From assembly GCA_910579465.1 (NCBI GenBank), contig CAJTUB010000008.1:1-64000 (forward strand): a stretch of DNA of 64,000 bases. Direction: 5' to 3'. A program made the position numbers and the translations under genes. The DNA is from an uncultured Lachnospiraceae bacterium. Its GTDB lineage: Bacteria > Bacillota > Clostridia > Lachnospirales > Lachnospiraceae. The notes below the pieces were generated by a model. It was not told the origin of the DNA, did no database searches, and saw nothing but the letters and a program-made list of their open reading frames with translations. Of the stretch, positions 52,108 through 59,482 are shown one piece after another. Every line of letters starts with the position of its first letter. The stretch's first letter is position 1.

Positions 52108-53778
52108 ATGAAGACAGATATTGAAATCGCACAGGAGGCGGAGCTGCGGCCGGTGAAGGAGGTTGCGGCACAGTTAGGAATCACGGAGGACGAGCTTGAT
52201 TTCTACGGGAAGTATAAGGCAAAGCTTACGGATGAGCTTTGGGAAAGGGTAAAGGGGAACCCGGACGGTAAGCTGATTTTGGTGACCGCAATCAATCCGA
52301 CTCCCGCAGGCGAGGGAAAGACGACGACGACCGTAGGTCTCGGGCAGGCGTTCGGAAGGCTTGGGAAAAAGGCGGTTATTGCCCTGCGCGAGCCGTCCCT
52401 CGGTCCGTGCTTCGGCATCAAGGGCGGTGCTGCAGGCGGCGGCTATGCGCAGGTGGTGCCGATGGAGGACTTAAACCTTCATTTTACCGGGGACTTTCAT
52501 GCAATTACATCCGCGAACAATCTGCTGGCGGCTCTTTTGGACAACCATATCCAGCAGGGTAACGCCCTCCGGATTGACACAAAGCAGGTCATCTGGAAGA
52601 GGTGTCTGGATATGAACGACCGCGCCCTCCGCAATATCGTTATCGGCATGGGGAAAAAGGCGGACGGCGTAGTCCGGGAGGACCATTTTATTATTACGGT
52701 GGCTTCCGAGATTATGGCAATCCTCTGTCTGGCGGAAAATATGGACGATTTGAAGGCGCGCCTCGGACGGATTATCGTAGCGTATGATTACGACGGCAAT
52801 CCGGTGACAGCGGAGCAGTTAAAGGCAGTCGGCGCAATGGCGGCTCTGTTAAAGGATGCCCTCCGTCCGAACCTGATCCAGACGTTAGAGCATACCCCGG
52901 CGATTGTCCACGGCGGTCCGTTTGCAAATATTGCGCACGGCTGCAACAGTGTACGCGCCACCAGGACCGCGTTAAAGCTTGCGGATTATGTCGTGACGGA
53001 GGCAGGCTTCGGTGCGGACCTCGGTGCGGAAAAGTTCCTTGATATCAAGTGCCGTATGGCAGGCTTGAAGCCGGATGCGGTCGTTCTGGTGGCAACCGTA
53101 CGCGCGCTAAAGTACAACGGCGGCGTGGCAAAGACGGAGCTTGCAACGGAGAACATAGAGGCTCTGAAAAAGGGAATTGTCAATCTGGAAAAGCACATTG
53201 AGAATCTGCAGAAATATCATGTACCGGTCGTAGTGACCTTAAACCGTTTTATAACGGATTCCCCGGCGGAGCTTGCCTATGTGCGGGAGTTCTGTGAAAG
53301 CCGCGGCGCGGAGTTCGCGCTTTCGGATGTCTGGGAGCATGGCGGCGAGGGCGGTATCGCGCTTGCCGAGAAGGTGCTTGCTACGCTTGCTACGAAGGAA
53401 AGCCGTTTTGCGCCGCTGTATCCGGATGAGCTGTCCATCTGTGAAAAGATTGAAACGATTGCAAAGGAGATTTACGGCGCAGGCAGCGTGACCTATGACC
53501 CGGCGGCAAAGAAGGCGATTGCGAAAATTGAGGCAATGGGCTTTGGAAACGTCCCTGTCTGCATGGCAAAGAACCAGTATTCCCTGTCTGACGACCAAAC
53601 GAAGCTCGGGCGTCCGGAGGGCTTTACCGTCAATATCCGTGAGGCGTATATTTCCGCGGGCGCGGGCTTTGTCGTAGCCATTACCGGTACGATTATGACG
53701 ATGCCGGGGCTTCCGAAAAACCCGGCGGCAGAGCGGATTGACGTCAGCGAGGACGGCAGGATTACCGGATTATTTTAA
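52108..53778 (+). CDS. fhs: Formate-tetrahydrofolate ligase
   Basis: A 556-residue enzyme making 10-formyl-THF from formate, THF and ATP, part of one-carbon metabolism and, in acetogens, the Wood-Ljungdahl methyl branch. The ATP loop is TPAGEGKTTTTVGLGQAF near residue 65, then REPSLGPCFGIKGGAAGGGY, HFTGDFHAITSANNLLAALL, GFGADLGAEKFLDIKCR, and a C-terminal GTIMTMPGLPKNPAA. Length is typical. No other Wood-Ljungdahl gene is in the window, so acetogenesis cannot be inferred. ATG 52108 follows AGAAGGAGGAG. Confidence 0.96.
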   Translation: MKTDIEIAQEAELRPVKEVAAQLGITEDELDFYGKYKAKLTDELWERVKGNPDGKLILVTAINPTPAGEGKTTTTVGLGQAFGRLGKKAVIALREPSLGPCFGIKGGAAGGGYAQVVPMEDLNLHFTGDFHAITSANNLLAALLDNHIQQGNALRIDTKQVIWKRCLDMNDRALRNIVIGMGKKADGVVREDHFIITVASEIMAILCLAENMDDLKARLGRIIVAYDYDGNPVTAEQLKAVGAMAALLKDALRPNLIQTLEHTPAIVHGGPFANIAHGCNSVRATRTALKLADYVVTEAGFGADLGAEKFLDIKCRMAGLKPDAVVLVATVRALKYNGGVAKTELATENIEALKKGIVNLEKHIENLQKYHVPVVVTLNRFITDSPAELAYVREFCESRGAEFALSDVWEHGGEGGIALAEKVLATLATKESRFAPLYPDELSICEKIETIAKEIYGAGSVTYDPAAKKAIAKIEAMGFGNVPVCMAKNQYSLSDDQTKLGRPEGFTVNIREAYISAGAGFVVAITGTIMTMPGLPKNPAAERIDVSEDGRITGLF

Positions 53779-53788
53779 GGAGAGTGGA

Positions 53789-54808
53789 ATGGAACGTGAC
53801 GATATTATCATCCGGAATGCGGTGCTTCACATTCTGGACTCCTCCGTCGGAATGCCGGTGCTGTCGGACAGCCTGTTAGAGTCCTCTCCGGATTTGAACG
53901 ATTTTTTACGGGCGCATATTTACCGGCTGCTTTCCGGGGACGAGCTGAAGCAGTGTGAGTTCGATACGGAAAACTCGGAGGTTTATGCGCTGTTGAAGGA
54001 GTTTGAGGAGGAGGCGCTGATTCCGGTCAGCAAGGAGCTGGCGGGAAGGCTCTATACGATTCTGAACGCCAATATAGAGATACCGGCGGGGGACGTATTT
54101 TTTGTGACCTTCCAGCTGCAGTCCGGACTCCATCTTGCTATCCTGAAAATGAATTATAAGGAGGTTTATGTGCATTATACCTCCTTAGGCGAGCAGGATG
54201 AAAATATCAATGAGGTGATGCGGCAGACGGCGGCGCTTCCTCTTGCGGGCGGGACGCTTGCGGAGGCAGTGCTGATTGACCTGTCCGACCGCTCGGTGCG
54301 TCTTGTGGAAAAAAAGTTCCCGGTCAACGGCGAAAAGGTCAATTACCTTTCGGAGCTGTTTTTACAGTGCCATGCGAAGCTGTCGCAGAAGACAAAGCTT
54401 GACCTTGTGGCAAAGGCGGTAGAGCAGATTCATAAGAAGTATTATGACGGCGATTTTGAGCAGAAGATGAAGGCAAAGAGCGTCCTGCATGAAGAATGTG
54501 CAAAAAACGACGGCGCTATCCGGGTCGAGGAGCTTACGGAAAAGGTGTTTCAGGAAGCCCCGCCGGAGGTAAAGGAAGAGTTTGTGGAGAAGCTTGAAAA
54601 GTACCGTCTGCCGAAGGAGGAAATCAGGCTCCAGAGCGAAAAGACGACAAAAAAGTTTGAGAAGCAGTATCTTACGACGGACAGCGGAATCGAAATCAAC
54701 ATTCCGATGGAGGAGTACCACAACAGGCAGCATGTGGAGTTTATCACGAATCCGGACGGCACGATTTCGGTACTGATTAAAAACGTGAACCGGATTACAA
54801 GTAAATAA
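53789..54808 (+). CDS. Nucleoid-associated protein (NdpA/YejK-like)
   Basis: A 339-residue protein starting MERDDIIIRNAVLHILDSSV, with alpha/beta text resembling the 37-kDa nucleoid protein family (PF04245): LRAHIYRLLSGDELK, a middle VFFVTFQLQSGLHLAILKMN, HYTSLGEQDENINE, and a C-terminal helical part ending GTISVLIKNVN. Family members coat DNA in E. coli (YejK), and their role in Firmicutes is open. The gene follows fhs by 10 bases. Its stop codon lies inside the 8-bp target duplication of the downstream transposon-like unit, so insertion occurred exactly at the gene's end without harming the coding sequence. Confidence 0.72.
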   Translation: MERDDIIIRNAVLHILDSSVGMPVLSDSLLESSPDLNDFLRAHIYRLLSGDELKQCEFDTENSEVYALLKEFEEEALIPVSKELAGRLYTILNANIEIPAGDVFFVTFQLQSGLHLAILKMNYKEVYVHYTSLGEQDENINEVMRQTAALPLAGGTLAEAVLIDLSDRSVRLVEKKFPVNGEKVNYLSELFLQCHAKLSQKTKLDLVAKAVEQIHKKYYDGDFEQKMKAKSVLHEECAKNDGAIRVEELTEKVFQEAPPEVKEEFVEKLEKYRLPKEEIRLQSEKTTKKFEKQYLTTDSGIEINIPMEEYHNRQHVEFITNPDGTISVLIKNVNRITSK

Positions 54809-54859
54809 ACTCCCTTTTCGGAATTGTGTACCCAGTGGGAAATAACTTCAAAATATACA

Positions 54860-54888
54860 TTGGAAATGGCAGATAAAGATTTTATAAT
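54860..54888 (+). promoter_or_regulatory. Promoter inside the transposon-like unit
   Basis: TTGGAA 54860-54865, 17 bases, TATAAT 54883-54888, leading to the single cargo gene at 54960. The unit therefore carries its own promoter. Confidence 0.6.
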
Positions 54889-54959
54889 AAATATATAAAT
54901 CGGAATTTATAATATATTGGTTTTTATGAAAATGATAAGGTTGTAATGAGGAAAAAGCT

Positions 54960-55673
54960 ATGATTTACGATGAATTTCGTGCAGGAATAAATGAATATTC
55001 TGCGCTGTGGGCGAAGGGCTTGAAAAAGCAGGCAAATAAGGTTCTCGCAACATTTGCCGAGAACTTCCGCAATAATGTTCCGCAAGAAAATTCGGACGAG
55101 ATTTTATATCAATTTTGCTGCGATTTCTACGATGAAGACGGATATTCCGAACTAAGAGGACATGGTGGTTTGGACTTGCCGTACAGCTTAATGGGATTGG
55201 TTTACGAGTTCTTAAAACGTGCGTGTTTGGCGAATAAGATGCCGCAAATGCGTTGGGCATATCAGCTTGGTGGGCGATACTATAACCCATTTGACCGCAA
55301 TTTAGAGCAAGACCCGTATGACGTTTTGAAGCGTGCTTACGAACATCCCGAATGTGACGAGAAAACCGTGCGGCTCTACCTCGAAAACCAAATTTACGAT
55401 TTGGATTTCGGCGCACACCACTTTCCCGAAGGTTGCTGCATTGCACGGGAACAGTATTTGGAAGACGTTACCACTGCTGAGAAAATTCTCCGAGAACACA
55501 ATCTTCCGCTTGAATTTACCAAGGAATTGGAGTACTACAAAACACTCTACCGTGTCTATTTTGAGTGGTCGGACAGCGGGAGAAACGGCGATTTCGATGA
55601 ATTGTTGCGAGTTGCGGGCATTTCGTTCACTGCGCCGAGAGCGTTTTATTATACGAATTTGCCACGAAAATAG
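54960..55673 (+). CDS. Cargo protein of the transposon-like unit, unknown function
   Basis: A 237-residue soluble protein, mostly helical by look, beginning MIYDEFRAGINEYSALWAKG. Notable segments are LYQFCCDFYDEDGYSELRGH, MRWAYQLGGRYYNPFDRN and LYLENQIYDLDFGAHHFPEG, with many Asp, Tyr and Phe. It has no transposase DDE/DEDD triad, no HTH and no signal peptide. Base composition is more AT-rich than flanking genes and codon choice differs. It does not resemble known resistance genes by eye. Being the only passenger of a trans-mobilised unit, it may be an immunity, defence or regulatory protein, but that is speculation. RBS is a weak GAGGAAAAAG. Confidence 0.7.
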   Translation: MIYDEFRAGINEYSALWAKGLKKQANKVLATFAENFRNNVPQENSDEILYQFCCDFYDEDGYSELRGHGGLDLPYSLMGLVYEFLKRACLANKMPQMRWAYQLGGRYYNPFDRNLEQDPYDVLKRAYEHPECDEKTVRLYLENQIYDLDFGAHHFPEGCCIAREQYLEDVTTAEKILREHNLPLEFTKELEYYKTLYRVYFEWSDSGRNGDFDELLRVAGISFTAPRAFYYTNLPRK

Positions 55674-55827
55674 AACGACAAATTCCAGTTTATAGGGCTG
55701 TTAGATTGTTGAATATTATGTAATCCGCGTAGAAATATACATGATATTTCAAAATTTATGCATCTGGAACACTTTCCCGAAAAGGGAGTAAATAAAATGG
55801 TATCTGCGGCAGGAGGAGAAACGGTGC

Positions 55828-56091
55828 TCAGCATTTATGGCTTTCCTTCAGGCATGCCTTACAGTCGATGTCAACCAGAATGATGTCAGGACCGATTTGC
55901 TTGATGCAGCACCACGGAATGACATATTCATGCTCCGCGCCCCAAAACCCGAACAGCTTACAGGGGCCGGGAACAATCAGCTTTTCTAGGCAGCCGGTGG
56001 TCAGGTTAAATTCAATGTCCCCGACAAAGCCGAGTCTCGCGCAGTCGCGGCAGTTGATGACTTCCTTTTGGCGTAGTTCGCAAAGGCGCAT
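55828..56091 (-). CDS. YlmC/YmxH-type PRC-barrel sporulation protein
   Basis: An 87-residue PRC-barrel protein beginning MRLCELRQKEVINCRDCARL, followed by GFVGDIEFNLTTGCLEKLIV, and with EYVIPWCCIKQIGPDIILVD near the end. This is the YlmC/YmxH family, widespread in spore formers and expressed during sporulation in Bacillus, where its exact role is unsettled. The extra Cys/His at the C-terminus (CKACLKESHKC) is unusual and could bind metal. ATG 56091 follows GGGAG; six codons further upstream another ATG lacks a site. It is transcribed opposite to the unit at its 3' side. Confidence 0.82.
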   Translation of the reverse strand: MRLCELRQKEVINCRDCARLGFVGDIEFNLTTGCLEKLIVPGPCKLFGFWGAEHEYVIPWCCIKQIGPDIILVDIDCKACLKESHKC

Positions 56092-56241
56092 AGGCAGCTC
56101 CCTTCGCATGGGATAATGGTGTTATAATACTATATGCGCAGACAGGGAAAAATTGTCTGTCAATCAAAAAAGGAAGGTAGTCTGCATACGCGGACGCTTC
56201 GCCGGACTTCCTGGAGCCGCCGGAGCTGATCGGTGCTCCTC

Positions 56242-56469
56242 TTATTCCGAAATTTCAGTTTCAATAATAATTTTTTTGCAGGCAGCGCAATAATCTGCCT
56301 CAATCGTAAAATCGGCAAGGGGATAGTTCACGGCCTCCAGTTTTCCCCTGCCGCTTAACTTATCCATGAGATTTGCTTTTTTACCACCTGCCTTCCAGTA
56401 GACCTTACTTCTTCCGTCTCCTGAGATAATTCCTTTCTGCATTTCCTGATTACAATATGGACATTCCAT
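56242..56469 (-). CDS. Zinc-ribbon protein (DUF6487-like)
   Basis: A 75-residue protein with CPYCNQEMQKGIISGDGRSK at the start and DYCAACKKIIIE near the end: two CxxC pairs about 60 residues apart, forming one zinc ribbon around a beta sheet (SKVYWKAGGKK). It matches, from memory, the DUF6487/PF20097 group common in Firmicutes. The function is unknown. ATG 56469 follows AGGAGGGGTATC. A reverse-strand hairpin with CTTCC and TTTTTT near 56168-56205 could end this transcript. Confidence 0.75.
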   Translation of the reverse strand: MECPYCNQEMQKGIISGDGRSKVYWKAGGKKANLMDKLSGRGKLEAVNYPLADFTIEADYCAACKKIIIETEISE

Positions 56470-56634
56470 GATACCCCTCCTGTAAAAACGATTTATCAAG
56501 CTGTGGTTAGATTATAGCATATAGGGGAGTGGGTTGCAAAGTCTGTCAGTAAAATGTTTTATAAAAAGGAAAATTTTGTCGAAAAACATCAGGAAAAGTC
56601 GTACGAAATCTGGAAGGTTTTTCCTGAGATTTAT

Positions 56635-56691
56635 TGTAATGAGGAAGAACTATGATAAAATAAAAGGGAAGCTATAGATAATATAGTTTCC
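56635..56691 (+). promoter_or_regulatory. Promoter and hairpin upstream of the frameshift gene
   Basis: TTGTAA near 56634, 16 bases, TAAAAT (about 56656-56661). Directly after it is a 10-bp stem GGAAGCTATA 56667-56676 / TATAGTTTCC 56682-56691 with one wobble pair, at the expected transcript start, so it may be an operator or a 5' RNA stem. Confidence 0.4.
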
Positions 56692-56769
56692 ATAGAAGAA
56701 AAAGAATAGCAGAGAAAGGATATTTGTAGTAAGAAAGAAACTCAAAAGCTATCTCGAAGGGGGATTTGT

Positions 56770-57863
56770 TTGGATAAAGTTGTCTTAGATTCGTCAGAGG
56801 AGTACCATAAATCAACAAAAAAGTCTGGATATATAGAATAGCTATAGTTACAGCGATACTAATCGTGATTACTTTAGGCGTTGTTAAGATACACGATATC
56901 GTGTCGTCTGATCGTCCGCCGAAGCAAAAAACGACAGAATTAATAAAAAGATGGGATGAGATGCAGATCTATGAAAAATATGTCTGGCTTAATCTGGATG
57001 GTATCAATTATACATCGACAGCAGGCGAATGTAGTAATGAGGCCGGACAGCTGATCGGGGTATATACAGCGGAAGGAATGGAAGATACACAACCGGTTGA
57101 ATATATAAATACTAGTGGAAAGCTGATTGGTGCATCTGCTGAAGCTTCCGGGGCAGAAGATAAATTAGTGAATCATTATATTATACCCATACAAGAGCAA
57201 GGAGAACGCTATGTGAAACACGAAAAAATGGTTCGTGTTTATGAAATAGCGGGTGTAAGCAGGGATTTTGCAGTAGCTGTGCAATTTGATGAAACAGGGG
57301 AGTATTATGCGTATTGTAATATATCATATACGACTGACAGCTATTCTTTGTTTTCGGATGCCTGTCAATTAGAAAAGTATTTAGAGGTGAATCGTATCTA
57401 TTTATATGAGGATGGCGATGCAAAATATGTATCGGAGGGTGGAATTTCTACTCAGATGCTCACGGACACTCTCTTTTCCGGGGAGGATCTTCCTATGTTT
57501 TTGACAGAGGATTTTCCGGCGGAGTTTCTTCAGGGAAAAGTAATATCCGATGGACAGACAGGGAAAGGAACAAAGCCATATAATCCAAATCCAACGGAAG
57601 TTCCGGGCAGGGTGGCTGAATTCTGTAAAGATAAGGAATATGGAAAAAGGCTTGCCAGTATTTCAGCAGATTATAAGCTTTTTGAAAATAAAAATATTCG
57701 TATTGCCATTTATAGCGGAGGGTTCGTTTCTACTAATATCGGTATGTCCGGGAAAAGTTTTTTTGTCGGTAAGGAAGTAGTAGAGGATTTTATTTCAATA
57801 TTAAAAGAAAACCTGAAGTTTTCTACTATGGAGGAGGGTGAAGAACAGAAAAATAAAGTGTAA
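56770..57863 (+). CDS. Membrane-anchored protein split by a -1 frameshift at A-AAA-AAG
   Basis: From TTG 56770 (site GAAGGGGG) the frame reads MDKVVLDSSEEYHKSTKK and then ends at TAG 56839. In the -1 frame the text continues VWIYRIAIVTAILIVITLG, a membrane helix, and stays open to 57863, giving 364 residues. The switch point 56817-56823 is A AAA AAG in the zero frame, the dnaX-type slippery heptamer. Either one A was lost from the run, or frameshifting is programmed. Alternatively translation starts at a rare ATC (56811) behind AGAGGAG. The outer part (KIHDIVSSDRPPKQ onward, 330 residues) has no recognisable domain; it resembles the outer region of anchored anti-sigma or sensor proteins only in layout. 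Confidence 0.6.
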
Positions 57864-57870
57864 CGGGTAC

Positions 57871-57999
57871 TTAGGGAAACGCTGATTGAAGCGTTTCCCG
57901 CGCCGGATTTGCGTTGCAAAGCAACATTCACCCTTGCAAATCCGTGCGCATCCGCCGGAGGTTCTGAGGAAGCGATGATTTCATCAGCGCTTCCTTAGA
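57871..57999 (+). repeat. Structured dispersed repeat with inverted ends (MITE-like), 129 bp
   Basis: The left end CTTAGGGAAACGCTGAT and the complement of the right end, CTAAGGAAGCGCTGAT, match at most positions. Inside are three stems: GGGAAACGCT/AGCGTTTCCC, GGATTTGC/GCAAATCC, and AGGAAGCG/CGCTTCCT. A copy of the left half lies at 40059. No clear target duplication is visible. It lies 7 bases after the stop of the frameshift gene. Confidence 0.65.
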
Positions 58000-58054
58000 G
58001 GATGAGACAAGGAAAACATCTGTGTTGGTAAAAAAATTTTTAGGAGGTTTTGTT

Positions 58055-58729
58055 ATGAAGAAAAAGCTGTTTATCGGAATTGCTGCCCTGTGTTTGGTTT
58101 TCTTAGCTCCGTTTTTGGCAACTGCTTCTACTGCCTGTGCAGAGGAAGAAGTCCGGCAGGAGAAGGAATACTATGTATACAACTACGGAGATGAGGAAAT
58201 TTACTATCTGCTGGATGAAAAAATGCAGCCGTATTATGAAGCTGACGGAGAGCGCGTTTATCTGGCATTACCGCTGGAACATCTGAAAGTAACCGATGAG
58301 GAGTTTTTGGCGGAATTGAACTGTGCCATGCAAAATGCAATGTCAATCAATCCTTTAGCTTATGTGCCTGGGGACTATCATGACCTTGCGGTTGAGCCTT
58401 TCGAGAGAACGATGTATTTATCAGATAATTATACCTATACCGGGATATTGAAGATGGACCCTACGAAAAGAGTAATAAGAATGAAAACAAGTGAGGAGAT
58501 TAAAAATCATCTTTTTACGGGGAAGAAAATCTCTTATATAGTTGCGTATTATTCCGCAGCTGAAGACACATGGCATAAATACACGGTGGAGGATATTAAT
58601 TGTTCCAATGATGTTGGAAGTCCGTTAGACCTCGTTTCGGGACAGTTATATCCGTATGTTTATTTTGGCGTGAAAAAATCAAGCGACCTATACAGCGCAA
58701 AAGTGAGCTGTTGGTGTACGGATATATAA
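58055..58729 (+). CDS. Secreted protein, 224 aa
   Basis: An exported protein: signal peptide KKKLFIGIAALCLVFLAPFL with cleavage probably after ACA near 28, then a 195-residue mature part. The mature part is acidic and Tyr-rich (EYYVYNYGDEEIYYLLDEKM), with ADGERVYLALPLEHLKVTDE, SISYIVAYY-type beta stretches and a C-terminal pair of Cys (SCWCTDI). No family is recognised. ATG 58055 follows TTAGGAGGTTTTG, a very strong site. The next gene starts 17 bases after its stop, so the two probably work together at the cell surface. Confidence 0.7.
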   Translation: MKKKLFIGIAALCLVFLAPFLATASTACAEEEVRQEKEYYVYNYGDEEIYYLLDEKMQPYYEADGERVYLALPLEHLKVTDEEFLAELNCAMQNAMSINPLAYVPGDYHDLAVEPFERTMYLSDNYTYTGILKMDPTKRVIRMKTSEEIKNHLFTGKKISYIVAYYSAAEDTWHKYTVEDINCSNDVGSPLDLVSGQLYPYVYFGVKKSSDLYSAKVSCWCTDI

Positions 58730-58746
58730 ATGAGGGAGGGAATGGC

Positions 58747-59193
58747 ATGAAAAAGAAAAAAAGAGTATTTTTTATCGTTCTGGTGGCAGCACTTTTGCTT
58801 TTCGTGGTGTTTGGAGGAATAGAACTATATAAATATAACACATTATGTTATCGTATCGGCATAGCCAGAAGTACAGATGGAAGGGTTGCAGATCCTGTGT
58901 TGACTTATGGCGCGAATAGTTACTTCGGCGCATCGAAAAAGGCAGAAAAAAAAGGAAATGAGATTCTACGGGAATGGAGCGAAAAAGTAACAAGTGTTCG
59001 TATTGATATAATGATGGAATATAGTGAAGATAAAAACTATACGTTGGATGTAGAGTATCGTATAGTCGATGGGAAGACAGAGGTTCATTTGTTTGGGGAG
59101 GGGATTCCGAATGGAGAGACCGAAAAAAGAAAAATAGATGAAACGATTTTATTTGACTACGCGTTCGAGCTTGATAAGGATGTTGTTTACTGA
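58747..59193 (+). CDS. Membrane-anchored small protein, 148 aa
   Basis: A 148-residue protein with a basic start (MKKKKR) and one helix (VFFIVLVAALLLFVVFGGI) that is either an uncleaved anchor or a signal peptide. The outer domain of about 115 residues has IGIARSTDGRVADPVLTYGA and beta-like segments such as NYTLDVEYRIVDGKTEVHLF. Shared neighbourhood and design (helix plus beta domain) suggest a partner of the preceding secreted protein. No family is recognised. RBS GAGGGAGGGAA. Confidence 0.65.
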   Translation: MKKKKRVFFIVLVAALLLFVVFGGIELYKYNTLCYRIGIARSTDGRVADPVLTYGANSYFGASKKAEKKGNEILREWSEKVTSVRIDIMMEYSEDKNYTLDVEYRIVDGKTEVHLFGEGIPNGETEKRKIDETILFDYAFELDKDVVY

Positions 59194-59280
59194 TGTTATC
59201 ATTTATCATCAGGTAAGAGGAAAAGCTTCTTAAGCATCGGGGCTTGTCAGGCAGGCTATGTAAGCTTTAGAAAGGTTTTT

Positions 59281-59340
59281 GGGGCTGCGCTTCGTGTGAC
59301 AGCCCTTTTTTTGCGCAGGGGAAGATGCTTCTTCCCTGCC
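59281..59340 (+). terminator. Terminator and adjacent palindrome
   Basis: GGGGCTG / CAGCCC with an inner stem, followed by TTTTTTT at 59306-59312. Immediately after is GCAGGGGAAG / CTTCCCTGC (59316-59340), related to the AGGGGAAGATG palindrome at 43290. The rest of 59194-59482 holds only a TTGACA at about 59375 without a matching -10. Confidence 0.65.
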
Positions 59341-59482
59341 CGGTTAAAAATGTATTTTTTGTCAGAAAACGCTTGACAAAAAATGCGTCATGCGGTTTCC
59401 TTAAAGAAGAGCAGACGGTTTTGATTGGAACAGGAGCCGTCAGGAGGATTGTACATTACGATGGATTTAGGAGGAACGTCGC

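Larger units (their letters stand above)
54802..55796. mobile_element. Single-gene transposon-like unit, 979 bp plus 8-bp target duplication
   Basis: The unit runs 54810-55788. Its left end is CTCCCTTTTCGG (54810-54821) and its right end the exact complement CCGAAAAGGGAG (55777-55788). The match continues imperfectly inward, with GTGT and CC shared at equal distances. Immediately outside both ends is TAAATAAA (54802-54809 and 55789-55796), an 8-bp direct repeat as left by transposition. Inside are one promoter and one gene of unknown function. No transposase fits in it, so it must be moved in trans. Eight-base duplications occur in several IS families; I cannot assign one. Confidence 0.75.

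Noticed and set aside
54960..55673. Cargo gene of the transposon-like unit as a divergent transposase
   Set aside because: No acidic triad with suitable spacing and no HTH were found, and 237 residues without basic DNA-binding regions is a poor fit.
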